A DNA stretch of 64,000 nucleotides from Verrucomicrobiia bacterium (GCA_036405135.1 DASWYF010000022.1:248001-312000), one strand, 5' to 3'; shown: positions 45,574 to 55,040, counted from the stretch's first letter. A program made the numbers and translations. Notes: generated by a model from the letters alone, not told the origin.

Positions 45574-47123
45574 ACGGCTTCTCCCCATTGACCTTGCTGA
45601 TGTTGCTGCCGCTGTTCGGCGGATGTGTGCTTTTGGGATTGGAGAAACACCAGCGGGCGTTTACGCGGCATCTGGCGTTCGGGGTGAGCCTGCTTACGTT
45701 GGCACTCGCATTGTTCATCGGCAGCCAGTTTGATTCCACTAGTGGTGAGTTACAGATGGTGGAGCGGCATGCGTGGATGCCGTCGCTGGGCGTGGAATAT
45801 TTTGTCGGTGTAGATGGACTCAGCCTGGTGTTGCTCTTGCTTACCGCGTTGTTGGTGCCGATGAGCATGTTGGCGGCGTGGAAGTTGGAGGAGCGCACGT
45901 CTATGTTCTTCGCGCTCATCTTGTTCCTGCAAGGGGGCTTATTCGGGACGTTCACGGCGCTGAACTTCATTCACTGGTTTCTGTTCTGGGAGTTGAGTTT
46001 GGTTCCAGCGTTCTTCCTGGTGAAATTGTGGGGTGGGCCTGAACGCGGAAAAGCGGCGATCCAGTTCTTTGTTTACACAATGGTCGGTAGTGTGACGCTG
46101 CTGCTCGCGTTTCTGGGGATGTATCTGGCAGTTGGGACGTTTGATTTCATCAAGTTGGCCGAGCTGGCGAAGAGTGGAGAACTGCTCTCGCGGATGAGTT
46201 TGAATCTTGGCTGGTATGAATTGAAGAAGGAACAGCTCGGACTGGTGATCGCGTTCGGGGTTTTCCTTGGATTGGCGGTGAAGGTGCCATTGATGCCATT
46301 TCATGGCTGGTTGCCGAGGACTTACTCCACAGCCCCGGCCGCCGTGACGATGCTGCTCACGGGTGCGATGTCCAAGATGGGCGTGTATGGTTTTCTGCGC
46401 ATCTTCCTGCCGATCTTTCAGGAGCAAATCGCGTTCGTGCAGAACTGGCTGCTGTGGCTGGCCATAGCGACGATCGTGATGTCAGCACTCGCGGCTTCGG
46501 CGCAGACGGATTTGAAGAAGCTGCTGGCGTATTCTTCCATCAACCATCTGGGCTACTGTCTGCTGGGAATATTCGCGACGGCGAGCAGTGTGAATGGTCA
46601 CGGCTGGACGGTGGAGGCTTCGGCGGCTTTGGGCGGAACGGTTTTGCAGATGTTCAATCACGGCATCACGGCGGCGTTGTTGTTCTGTTTCGTGAGTTAT
46701 CTCGAAGAACGTGGAGCAGGGGAAACGAATCTGTCACGGTTTGGCGGATTGCGAGCGGCGATGCCCGTGTTCTGTGGGTTGATGGGTGTGGCGACGTTTG
46801 CTTCTTTGGGCTTACCGGGATTGAGCGGGTTTGTGGGCGAATTCTTAATCTTCAAGGGGACGTTCGGTCTGGCGGCGTGGGCGGCGGTGTTGGCTACGCC
46901 GGGTCTGCTCATCACAGCAATCTTCCTGCTGCGGATGTATCAACAAATTTTCTACGGACCGTTGCCGTCCACACATGTTGGCTGGCGTGATTTGGATATT
47001 CGTGAGCGGTTCACGGTGCTGCCGGCGTTGCTGCTGGTGCTGATTTTGGGTGTGTATCCGCAACTGCTGATGGGCTTGATCAATCCAACGGTGACGCGTT
47101 TGGTAGAAGGGCTGGCGAGGTGA
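45570..47123 (+). CDS. nuoM: NADH-quinone oxidoreductase subunit M, first copy
   Basis: An antiporter-like proton-pumping subunit of about 14 helices. The essential charged residues are intact: TM5 glutamate in FWELSLVPAFFL, TM7 lysine Lys238 in LAVKVPLMPFHGWL, TM8 lysine in GAMSKMGVYG and TM12 glutamate in SGFVGEFLIF. ATG 45570 overlaps the nuoL stop; a start at 45552 adds six residues. The second nuoM begins one base after its stop, so the duplication is in tandem. Confidence 0.95.
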   Translation: MNGFSPLTLLMLLPLFGGCVLLGLEKHQRAFTRHLAFGVSLLTLALALFIGSQFDSTSGELQMVERHAWMPSLGVEYFVGVDGLSLVLLLLTALLVPMSMLAAWKLEERTSMFFALILFLQGGLFGTFTALNFIHWFLFWELSLVPAFFLVKLWGGPERGKAAIQFFVYTMVGSVTLLLAFLGMYLAVGTFDFIKLAELAKSGELLSRMSLNLGWYELKKEQLGLVIAFGVFLGLAVKVPLMPFHGWLPRTYSTAPAAVTMLLTGAMSKMGVYGFLRIFLPIFQEQIAFVQNWLLWLAIATIVMSALAASAQTDLKKLLAYSSINHLGYCLLGIFATASSVNGHGWTVEASAALGGTVLQMFNHGITAALLFCFVSYLEERGAGETNLSRFGGLRAAMPVFCGLMGVATFASLGLPGLSGFVGEFLIFKGTFGLAAWAAVLATPGLLITAIFLLRMYQQIFYGPLPSTHVGWRDLDIRERFTVLPALLLVLILGVYPQLLMGLINPTVTRLVEGLAR

Positions 47124-47124
47124 T

Positions 47125-48615
47125 ATGAGCGCACTGCCCTGGACCATCTACGTGAGCTTTCTCGGAGCGTTGCTCGTGGCGCTGCTGCCAGCGGGTAATC
47201 TGCGGCATATCCGGTTCGCTGCGCTGGGGACTGGACTGGTGGGTTTATTCATCGGGCTAGCCGCAGCGGTGCAGTGTGATGCGAGTGCGGATGTGGTGAC
47301 GCTGACGAAGCTCAAGTGGATTCCGGCTTTCGGTGCAGAATATCATCTGGCGGCGGATGGTATCAGTGTGGTGATGGTGTTGCTGACGGGCATCGCGGCA
47401 GTGACGGGTGTGCTGTTTTCCTGGAACGTGACGCATCGTTTGGAAGAATTCTTTGCGTTCTATCTGTTACTCATCGGGGCGGTGTATGGTGTGTTCCTTA
47501 GCTTCGATCTGTTTCTGTTTTTTGTGTTCTACGAACTGGCGATTGTGCCGAAGTATTTTCTCGTGGCGATCTGGGGCGGACAGAATCGCGAGTATGCGGC
47601 GATGAAGTTGGTGCTGTATTCGTTCGTGGGCAGTGCGCTTGTGCTGGTGGGAATTGTTGCGACGCTGGTAATGGCGGGCGGACAGACGGCGAGCTTGGAG
47701 GTATTGGGGCAAATCCAGTTCGCAGCCTCGTTCCAGCATTGGGTATTTCCGCTGATGTTTTTTGGGTTTGCGATTTTGGCGGGTATTTGGCCGTTTCACA
47801 CGTGGGCACCAACAGGTCACGTGGCGGCTCCGACGGCGGCTTCTATGTTGCTGGCAGGTGTGATTATGAAGCTCGGTGCGTATGGGGCATTGCGTGCAGG
47901 TGTTTGTCTTTTTCCGGAAGGATTGCTCGCTTGGCAGAATGTGCTGGGTTGGCTGGCGGTGATTGGGATCGTGTATGGTGCTTCGGTAGCGCTGGTGCAG
48001 AAGGATTTCAAATTTGTCATCGCTTACTCGAGCGTGAGCCACATGGGGTTTGTGATCTTGGGACTGGTGAGCATGAATGCGATCGGCTTGACGGGAGCGA
48101 TTTTGCAAATGTTCTCGCACGGCATCATCGCGGGACTGCTGTTCGGCGTGGTGGGACGGATGGTGTATGAGCGGGCGCATACGCGGGACTTAAATGCGCT
48201 GCAGGTGATGAATCTCAGCAATGCCTTACCCTTCGCAGCGGGGACATTTGTGCTGGCGAGTCTGGCATCGATGGGGCTGCCGGGCTTCAGTGGGTTTGTG
48301 GCGGAGTTCTCGGTATTGATCGGAGCTTGGGCGTTGGATCCGACTAAAGCGGTGGTGGCTGGTGTGGGGATTGTGGTCGGTGTGGCATTCACGTTGCGCG
48401 CATTGCAGACGGCTTTCTTCTCGGACGCAGAGCCGATTGCAGAAAAGCATCATGAAGAGATGAAGCCAATCACGGTGCCGGAACGGGCAGGGGCGCTCAT
48501 ACTGTTGGCGACGACCTTGATCGTCGGCTTATATCCTAAGGTTCTTCTGAATTTGATTCAGCCAGCTTTGGCATCACCGCTCTTTGAAGCGTTGCGAAAA
48601 GGACGGTTGGAATGA
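47125..48615 (+). CDS. nuoM2: NADH-quinone oxidoreductase subunit M, second divergent copy
   Basis: A second NuoM-type antiporter-like subunit, 496 aa. The TM5 glutamate (FYELAIVPKYFLVAIWG), TM8 lysine (GVIMKLGAYG) and TM12 glutamate (SGFVAEFSVL) are present. The TM7 lysine five residues before PFH is Leu218 (GFAILAGIWPFHTWAP). The copy is divergent from the first, not a recent duplicate. Its stop overlaps the nuoN start (ATGA). Two-NuoM complex I variants are known from other bacteria; by that knowledge it would be an extra pumping or spacer module. Confidence 0.93.
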   Translation: MSALPWTIYVSFLGALLVALLPAGNLRHIRFAALGTGLVGLFIGLAAAVQCDASADVVTLTKLKWIPAFGAEYHLAADGISVVMVLLTGIAAVTGVLFSWNVTHRLEEFFAFYLLLIGAVYGVFLSFDLFLFFVFYELAIVPKYFLVAIWGGQNREYAAMKLVLYSFVGSALVLVGIVATLVMAGGQTASLEVLGQIQFAASFQHWVFPLMFFGFAILAGIWPFHTWAPTGHVAAPTAASMLLAGVIMKLGAYGALRAGVCLFPEGLLAWQNVLGWLAVIGIVYGASVALVQKDFKFVIAYSSVSHMGFVILGLVSMNAIGLTGAILQMFSHGIIAGLLFGVVGRMVYERAHTRDLNALQVMNLSNALPFAAGTFVLASLASMGLPGFSGFVAEFSVLIGAWALDPTKAVVAGVGIVVGVAFTLRALQTAFFSDAEPIAEKHHEEMKPITVPERAGALILLATTLIVGLYPKVLLNLIQPALASPLFEALRKGRLE

Positions 48616-50105
48616 TGCCGGTGAATTATCTGCATTTGGTGATGGGGCTCATTCCCGAGCTGCTATTGGTGGCGGCAGCATTGGCGGTCTTGGGGGTGGA
48701 CCTGATGGTTTTGCGGGAGGAATCCAAGCGGGTGCGATTCGGCTTTGGGGCGGGCTTCACGGGTTTCGCTGCGCTGGCGGCAATCTTTTGGATGACGACG
48801 AGCACGGAGCCAGCGGTGTATCTGGGTGGTTCATTTATTGTCAGCCATTTGACGCTGTGGGTTAAGGTCGGGCTATTGTTGCTGACGCTGTTGACGGTGG
48901 CTTTGTTCGTGGATGGTGAGTTCACAGAGCATGTGGGCGAGTGCGTGGCACTTATCTTGTTCGCGACGGTGGGCATGATGCTGCTGGTGAGCGCGGGTGA
49001 TCTGTTGCTGCTGTTCGTGGCGTTGGAACTGGTGAGCTTGTCGCTGTATTCACTGGTGGCGTTCGATAAACGGAATCGCGAGGGCATTCATGCAGCGCTG
49101 CAATATTTCCTCTACGGCGGTATGGCGGCGGCGTTTATGCTTTTCGGTTTCAGTCTGCTCTACGGTTTGACGGGCAGCACTTTGATTTCGGAAGTGGGCA
49201 AAGGGCTGGCGGATAAAGCGAATGATCCGGTGCTACTGGTGGCGATGGTCATGGTGATGGTGGGACTGGGCTTCAAGGTGGCGGCGGTGCCGTTCCATCT
49301 GTGGGCGCCAGCGGTGTATCAAAGCGCACCGGGACCGGCGGCTGCGCTCATCGCTTCGGGTTCCAAGCTGGCGAGTTTTGTGGTGGTCGCGCGGTTGATG
49401 TATGCGGGCTTCACGGGAGTGGAAGGCGATGCGGCGTGGCGGAGTTATACGGTGGGATGGATGCCGTTGCTGGCGGGCATCGCGGCGTTTTCCATGGTGC
49501 TGGGAAATCTTGCAGCACTGGCGCAAAGCAGTCTGCGGCGATTGCTGGCGTTCTCAGCGGTTGCACATGCGGGATACATGCTGCTGGGTGTGCTGGCGGT
49601 GAAGGAGACAGGATTGCAGGCGGTGATTTATTATGCATTCACGTATGGCGTGGCGACGATCGGGGCGTTCGGTGTGGCGGTATTGGTAGAGCGGCAGCGG
49701 GGAGGGGATTCACTGGCGAACCTGGCGGGAATGGCGAAGCAGTCGCCGTTGATGGCGGTGTGCCTGATGATCTTCGTTTTGTCACTGGCGGGGATTCCGC
49801 CGCTGGCGGGTTTCGTCGGTAAATTCCACGTATTCCTTTCGGCGACGGCGGTGAAGGCACCTTCGCTTGGCCTCCTCTGGCTGGTGGCGTTGGCCATCGC
49901 GACGAGTGCGATCTCGCTCTACTACTATCTGCAAGTGCTCAAGCAGGCTTGGGTGGTGCCGGGGAATGAAACGGTAGTGGAACTGAAGCCCGGTGTGGTG
50001 ACGTTGGTGGTGCTGTGCTTGTTGGCGGTGCTTACGATTGTTTTGGGCTGTGCACCAGAGATGGTGTTGGGGCCATTGGCGGAAGCATTGAAGAGTGCGT
50101 GGTAA
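48612..50105 (+). CDS. nuoN: NADH-quinone oxidoreductase subunit N
   Basis: The antiporter-like subunit nearest the quinone side, 497 aa. The TM7 lysine is present in LGFKVAAVPFHLWAP, and the TM8 lysine in ASGSKLASFVVV. The glutamate in TM5 lies in LFVALELVSLSLYSL. It ends the nuo operon; a terminator hairpin follows. No nuoE, nuoF or nuoG occurs before the converging minus-strand cluster. Confidence 0.95.
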   Translation: MMPVNYLHLVMGLIPELLLVAAALAVLGVDLMVLREESKRVRFGFGAGFTGFAALAAIFWMTTSTEPAVYLGGSFIVSHLTLWVKVGLLLLTLLTVALFVDGEFTEHVGECVALILFATVGMMLLVSAGDLLLLFVALELVSLSLYSLVAFDKRNREGIHAALQYFLYGGMAAAFMLFGFSLLYGLTGSTLISEVGKGLADKANDPVLLVAMVMVMVGLGFKVAAVPFHLWAPAVYQSAPGPAAALIASGSKLASFVVVARLMYAGFTGVEGDAAWRSYTVGWMPLLAGIAAFSMVLGNLAALAQSSLRRLLAFSAVAHAGYMLLGVLAVKETGLQAVIYYAFTYGVATIGAFGVAVLVERQRGGDSLANLAGMAKQSPLMAVCLMIFVLSLAGIPPLAGFVGKFHVFLSATAVKAPSLGLLWLVALAIATSAISLYYYLQVLKQAWVVPGNETVVELKPGVVTLVVLCLLAVLTIVLGCAPEMVLGPLAEALKSAW

Positions 50106-50110
50106 AAAGA

Positions 50111-50140
50111 AAAACGGCAGCCGTTAGAGACTGCCGGTTT
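50111..50140 (+). terminator. Terminator after nuoN
   Basis: AAACGGCAG and CTGCCGGTTT pair with one bulged base around CCGTTAGAGA, followed closely by GGAGATTTTTTTT. It separates nuoN from the convergent cytochrome-WD40 gene. Confidence 0.8.
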
Positions 50141-50191
50141 GGAGATTTTTTTTAGGTTAGTTCTGCCTCGTTACCTCGGCAGCTACGTTGA

Positions 50192-52486
50192 TTAGCTCTT
50201 GGCGGCTTGGACAGGAGCTTGCGGTTTCAGCTTTTTATACTCGGCGGCGAGTGAATCCACTTTGAGCTTCTCCGCATCGAGGTCTTTCTTGGATTTCTCC
50301 ACGCGACTTTCAGCAGTGCCTACTTCGCTCTGAGCTTTCTTGGATTGGGCGATCAGATTTTTGATCTTCTTGTCTGCTTCCGAGGCCTCCTTCTCGATGG
50401 CCACGAGTTTGGTCTTGGTGGCTTCGATCTCTTCGTTGCACTTGGTCACGGCAGCCTGGCTTTCAGTGACTTTCTTTTGCAACGGTTCGAGTTCTTTGCG
50501 CAGCGTCTCGATCTCTTTCTTCAAGGTTTCTTGGGCTTCCAGTTTGGCCTTGGCGAGAGAGGCTTCGGCTTTCTTTACCTTGGCTTCGATTTTGCCCGCG
50601 GCTTTCTGAGCATCCTTGAGAGTGGCGGCGGCTTCATCGGCGAAACGCTTGTCGAACTTCGCGATGTTCTTCAGGCCATCCCAACGGTCAGTGACATTGA
50701 CGGCCTGTTTCTTGGCTTTGGCGATATCTTTGTCCGCACTGGCGACGATGCCTTTCGCGTCTTCAATGGAGCCGAGCAACTTCTGGTGATCCGCTTCCTT
50801 GACGGCGTAAGCATCTTTAGCTGCGTAAACCTTGACGTTGAACTGGGCCGCTTGAATCTCGGTGAGCTTGGTTTTCTTGGAATCGATCTGCGCGGTAGCA
50901 ACTTGGATGGCAGCTTCTGTGTCCGCGATCTTTTTCTTAGCGGCGTCCAGTTTCACTTTGTCAGCTTGCTGGCCTTCGACAGCGGCGAGTTCTTCTTTCG
51001 CAGTGGCCAAGTCCGCATTGAGCTTGGTCAACGAAACTTGCGTGGCTTCGATCTCTTTCTGTACCGTCTCGAAGCGTTGTTCCAAGGTGGGCGGATTCGC
51101 GCTGAGTTCGCCAAGCAGTTTGCCATCCTCGGCGTTCCAGACATAGATGTTACCGGCCCAATCGCTGGCCACAGCGCGTTTGCTGTCATGAGTGAGGGCA
51201 GCGCGGACGGGGATATCGTTGGTGACGGCGAAGGATTTCTTCTTGGTGCCGTTCGCATCCCAGATGGCGACCTGTTTATCGCGACCGGCGGTGATGATGT
51301 TGCCAGTCTGATCGAAGCTGCCGGAAAGCACGCCACCATTGTGCGCATTGATGCTGCGGACCTGTTGCTCGTCTTCTACTTTCCAAGTGCGGGCAGTGCC
51401 ATCTTCGCTGGCGGAGAGGAGCAGGCCAGAGTCAGCGCGCCAGCTCAGCTGCGTGATAGAACCGCGATGGCCGCGCATGGAGTAAAGCTGCGTGCCGGTA
51501 GCAGGTTCCCAAACGAGGATGCCACCGACGCGATCGCCAGTGGCAAGATATTTGCCGTTCGGGCTAAATTCAGCGGCCGTTACCCAATCCGTGTGCTTCT
51601 TCAGACTATACTTCTGCTGACCATCCGCCGTGGAATAAATTTTGACGAGCTTGCTCGGACCACCGAGCGCGATCCATTTCTGGTCGGCGCTGAGATCGGA
51701 GGCAAGGACGGTATCGAACTCTTCACCGACCGTGATGATCTTATCACCCGTCACCACATCCCACACGGTGGCGAGACCGATCTTGGCACCTTCACCGCCT
51801 GCGGCGAGGAGCATCTTGCCGTTGCGGCTGAACCGCACCTGTACGGGATGACCGCTGGGAAATTTGACGACGCCGGAAAGTTCCAGCGTATCCGTGTTAT
51901 AAACCAATACTTGATGCTGGCCGGTGAGTGCGACGACCGGTGCCCAAGGGCTCGAAGCAACGCCGAGCACGGCAGTTGTGCGATCGGTGCGGACAGAGGG
52001 TTCCAGCAACCAGTCCTGAGGCAGGGCAGGGGGACCGTCGGGTTTGCCGAGCTTGGTGAGGTCCACCGTCATGTCCACCTTGGGAGCGGAGGAAGCGATG
52101 GCTTTGCTGCCGGAATTTTCCAAAAGACCGCCGGCGATCCATTTCTTGATCAGCTCGAGTTCTTTGTCCGTGATCTTGCTGTTCGGCGGCATTTTCGGCT
52201 CTTCGGTATGAGCAACCACCTTGAAGAGCTTGCTGCCATCGGGATCGCCGCTGGAGAGGCCGGAGCCGGAGCTGCCGCCTTTGAGAGCCGCGCCAAACGT
52301 GCTGAGATCCAAGTCACCTTTGGAGGTGTCCTGACTATGACACTTGAAGCAATTGTTGCGGAAGATGGGAACGATGTGGTCCTGATAATTGACCTTCTCC
52401 TGCGCGCTGGCTTCGGTGTTCAGCCCGGTGTGCAATGCGGCGATACCGAGGCCGCTCAATACGATGCGTTTCCAATGTTTCACCAT
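50192..52486 (-). CDS. Cytochrome c (planctomycete type) - WD40 - coiled-coil protein
   Basis: A 764-aa exported protein with a signal peptide (residues 1-28, ending EASAQEK). The heme site CXXCH is at Cys46-Cys49-His50 (NNCFKCHSQD), in a planctomycete-type cytochrome domain to about residue 120. A WD40-type propeller of about seven blades follows (about 160-450; KHTDWVTAAEFSPNGKYLAT, GHRGSITQLSWRADSGLL). The last 300 residues are a long coiled coil rich in Lys, Glu and Ala. Such proteins accompany DUF1549/DUF1553 and DUF1501 proteins in Planctomycetota and Verrucomicrobiota; their role is unproven, with polysaccharide degradation often proposed. Confidence 0.9.
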   Translation of the reverse strand: MVKHWKRIVLSGLGIAALHTGLNTEASAQEKVNYQDHIVPIFRNNCFKCHSQDTSKGDLDLSTFGAALKGGSSGSGLSSGDPDGSKLFKVVAHTEEPKMPPNSKITDKELELIKKWIAGGLLENSGSKAIASSAPKVDMTVDLTKLGKPDGPPALPQDWLLEPSVRTDRTTAVLGVASSPWAPVVALTGQHQVLVYNTDTLELSGVVKFPSGHPVQVRFSRNGKMLLAAGGEGAKIGLATVWDVVTGDKIITVGEEFDTVLASDLSADQKWIALGGPSKLVKIYSTADGQQKYSLKKHTDWVTAAEFSPNGKYLATGDRVGGILVWEPATGTQLYSMRGHRGSITQLSWRADSGLLLSASEDGTARTWKVEDEQQVRSINAHNGGVLSGSFDQTGNIITAGRDKQVAIWDANGTKKKSFAVTNDIPVRAALTHDSKRAVASDWAGNIYVWNAEDGKLLGELSANPPTLEQRFETVQKEIEATQVSLTKLNADLATAKEELAAVEGQQADKVKLDAAKKKIADTEAAIQVATAQIDSKKTKLTEIQAAQFNVKVYAAKDAYAVKEADHQKLLGSIEDAKGIVASADKDIAKAKKQAVNVTDRWDGLKNIAKFDKRFADEAAATLKDAQKAAGKIEAKVKKAEASLAKAKLEAQETLKKEIETLRKELEPLQKKVTESQAAVTKCNEEIEATKTKLVAIEKEASEADKKIKNLIAQSKKAQSEVGTAESRVEKSKKDLDAEKLKVDSLAAEYKKLKPQAPVQAAKS

Positions 52487-52502
52487 AACTCGACAGCTTG
52501 AA

Positions 52503-54938
52503 TCAATGGTTGAACATGAACTCTTTCGAGTTCAGCAATGACCAGAAGAGGTCGTTAAGCGCGTCTTCCTGCTTTTCCTTCTGGACGAGGAAAGGCTCGA
52601 GTTTTTCGAGCTCACCGGCCGTCGGCTTGCGGGAGAGTGTGCGGAGGTATAGGTCTTCCACGATCTCGTTCGGCTGTTTGCCCGCGGCGACAAGTTTTTT
52701 CACCACGCCGCCATTTTGCACCTTGTTGTTCACGGTATCCCCGTTGAGCAAGTGCAGCGCTTGGGAGAGGTTGGGCTCCATCTTCACTTCGCAGGAGCAC
52801 ACGGTCTCACGGGTGGCGCGGCCAAAGGTCGTGAGGAAGTAGCTGGTCACATTGCCGTCCGCGATCTGCACCGCGTTCATGCCTTTCGGCGTCTTGTTGA
52901 AGCGCTCTTGCGTCTCGGTGACTTGGTTGATGGCATCCAGCAGGATCTCAGCGCGCATGCGGCGGATGCTGCCTTTGGCGAAGTTGATCGTATCGCTCGC
53001 ATTGCTTTCATTCGCCTGCGTGGCGAGCTGATAGGTGCGGGAGTTGGCTATGTCACGGACCAAAGACTTGAAGTCGTAGTTAGACGCCGTGAAGCGCTTG
53101 GCCAGTTCTTCCAGCAATTCCGGGTTCGAGGCCGGGTTGCTGATGCGGACATCATCCACGGGGTCGATGATGCCGCGACCGTAGAAGTGTGCCCAGACGA
53201 TGTTCACCAGATTGCGCGCGAAGTAAGGATTCTTCGGCGAGGCGAGCCATTCGGCCAGCACCGCCCGGCGGTCTTTGCCCTGCACATCGGCCGGACCACC
53301 ACCCAGGAAGGTGGGCGGCACGGGACGCTTGGTGACCGGGTGATTGATCTCACCGCCGCCGCGATTGAACACGATGGTATCGCGCGGGTCTTCGCCGCGT
53401 TTGCGGCCGACTTGCGAGAAGAAGGAGGCGAAGCCGTAGTAGTCATTCATCGTCCAGCGGTCGAATGGATGATTGTGGCACTGGGCGCACTGGATGCGCA
53501 TGCCCATGAACACCTGGGCGACATCCTCAGACATCTTCATCACATCCGTCTCCAGCTTGTAATAGTTGGCGGGCGGATTGTTGAAGGTGGAGCCGTTGGC
53601 CGAGACGATCGATTTCACCATAGCGTCCACGGGGACGTTGCTAAGAATCTGGTCACGGAGCCAGTTGTAATAGGCCATCGTGTTCTTCTCGGAGAAGTAT
53701 TCGCCGTTATCCTGCACGCTGCGGACGCGAAGGAGTTCACCCCACTTCATCACCCACATGTCGGCGAAGTCGGGCTTGGCGATGAGTTCATCGATGACCC
53801 GTTCGCGCTTGCCGGTGCTGATGTCCGATTCAAATTCTTTCAATTCCTGCACCGTTGGCAGGCGGCCGATAACATCTAGATAGAGGCGACGGAGGAATTT
53901 GTTGTCCGCCACTTGTGCGGAGGGTTCCACGCGGATCTTCTTCAGCTTGTTGTAAACCAGCTCGTCGATGTAATTCTTCGCCTCGATCTCCGGAAATTTG
54001 AAGTCCTGACCTTTCGGGACGACTATCACCTGCGAGCCGACCGTGAACGTCTCAAAGCGAGCCATGATGAAGGCTTCACCTCGTTCACCTGCGGTGAGTT
54101 GGCCCAGCGGAGTCACCTTCACCGAGACATCGTTATTGCTGGAGAAAGCTGCGAGGGAGGTGACATCGCGATCAGTGCCATCGGAATACTTGGCGCGGAC
54201 AACGACGCGCTGGGCGGTGTTAGAACCTTCCAAAACGGCTTGCGTGGGGAAGATTTCCGCGCTGACGGGCGTCGGGATGTCTTTCGGGTCCTTCGGTGCA
54301 CCGGCTTGAATCCAGCGGAGCACGGTCTGATACAATTCACTGTCCGGCTCGAAAAGTTTGCCGCCGGTGTGTTGCACCTGGCCAGCGCCTTTGGTCAGCA
54401 GGAGACTGTCCTCCGGGATGGCGAGGTTGATGCGGCGACCGATGATCTCACGGGTGAGATAATCATAGTCACCTTCAGCATTGTAGCCGAAGAGGGAGAG
54501 ACGGAAGCCGTCCTTGCCGCGAGCTGCGCCATGGCAACCACCCGCATTACAACCCGCCTTCATGAACACCGGCATCACATCCAGCGCAAAGCTGATGGGG
54601 CGTTCTTCCTGCGCCTTGGAGATCTTGACCGGCACCGTGAGCTTCTGGCCCTCGAAACTGACCTTCAATTCCGTCTCACCATCCGCCACGGGATGCACCG
54701 TGAAATTTTCGATCTTGCCGAGCGCCGGATTGGCGAGGCTGATCTTCGCCTTGCCGGTCACGTCGCGCGTGGTGCCATTGTCGTACATGGCATGCACGAG
54801 GAACGACTGGCGGTCGCGCTTGGTGCTCAGGTTGATGTCCGGCGGATAAATCTTCACGTCCACCAGCTTGGCTTCCTTGGCGGTGAGAGAACCCGTGGCA
54901 AGGAGGGTGGCGGTCAGGAATGTCAGGCAACGCTTCAT
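52503..54938 (-). CDS. DUF1549/DUF1553 cytochrome-type protein with Big2-like domains
   Basis: An exported 811-aa protein (signal MKRCLTFLTATLLATGSLTA). It has two Big2/Ig-like domains (about 25-105 and 225-305), a cysteine motif CNAGGCHG with heme-like spacing near residue 130, DUF1549 (about 325-520; LRRLYLDVIGRLPTVQELK) with CXXCH in QCAQCHNHPFDRW, and C-terminal DUF1553 (FGRATRETVCSCEVKMEPNL). The start at 54938 begins a normal signal peptide; the open frame upstream is spacer. It lies between the DUF1501 and cytochrome-WD40 genes, 16 bases from the latter. The combination is typical of planctomycete-type surface oxidoreductase systems. Confidence 0.93.
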   Translation of the reverse strand: MKRCLTFLTATLLATGSLTAKEAKLVDVKIYPPDINLSTKRDRQSFLVHAMYDNGTTRDVTGKAKISLANPALGKIENFTVHPVADGETELKVSFEGQKLTVPVKISKAQEERPISFALDVMPVFMKAGCNAGGCHGAARGKDGFRLSLFGYNAEGDYDYLTREIIGRRINLAIPEDSLLLTKGAGQVQHTGGKLFEPDSELYQTVLRWIQAGAPKDPKDIPTPVSAEIFPTQAVLEGSNTAQRVVVRAKYSDGTDRDVTSLAAFSSNNDVSVKVTPLGQLTAGERGEAFIMARFETFTVGSQVIVVPKGQDFKFPEIEAKNYIDELVYNKLKKIRVEPSAQVADNKFLRRLYLDVIGRLPTVQELKEFESDISTGKRERVIDELIAKPDFADMWVMKWGELLRVRSVQDNGEYFSEKNTMAYYNWLRDQILSNVPVDAMVKSIVSANGSTFNNPPANYYKLETDVMKMSEDVAQVFMGMRIQCAQCHNHPFDRWTMNDYYGFASFFSQVGRKRGEDPRDTIVFNRGGGEINHPVTKRPVPPTFLGGGPADVQGKDRRAVLAEWLASPKNPYFARNLVNIVWAHFYGRGIIDPVDDVRISNPASNPELLEELAKRFTASNYDFKSLVRDIANSRTYQLATQANESNASDTINFAKGSIRRMRAEILLDAINQVTETQERFNKTPKGMNAVQIADGNVTSYFLTTFGRATRETVCSCEVKMEPNLSQALHLLNGDTVNNKVQNGGVVKKLVAAGKQPNEIVEDLYLRTLSRKPTAGELEKLEPFLVQKEKQEDALNDLFWSLLNSKEFMFNH

Positions 54939-55003
54939 GATCCGGATACGGGATACGGCTAACTGATAAAACTCAACTGAAATGTCCTGTGGGAGGACTT
55001 GGG

Positions 55004-55040
55004 AAAAAGCTGGCTTGATGCGCTTCGCACCAAGCCAGCT
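55004..55040 (-). terminator. Hairpin with T-tract between DUF1501 and DUF1549/1553 genes
   Basis: AGCTGGCTTG and CAAGCCAGCT form a perfect 10-bp stem with a 13-base loop. Reading on the minus strand it is followed by TTTTTC, so it is a terminator or attenuator between the first and second genes of the trio. Confidence 0.75.

Noticed and set aside
50345-52501. Plus-strand frame of 718 codons opposite the cytochrome-WD40 gene
   Set aside because: Long antisense frame caused by the codon bias of the coiled coil (GAG, AAG, GCC); no start site signals or domains, while the minus strand has heme, WD40 and signal features.
52716-53879. Plus-strand frame of 387 codons
   Set aside because: Antisense to the DUF1549/DUF1553 gene, which has clear motifs.
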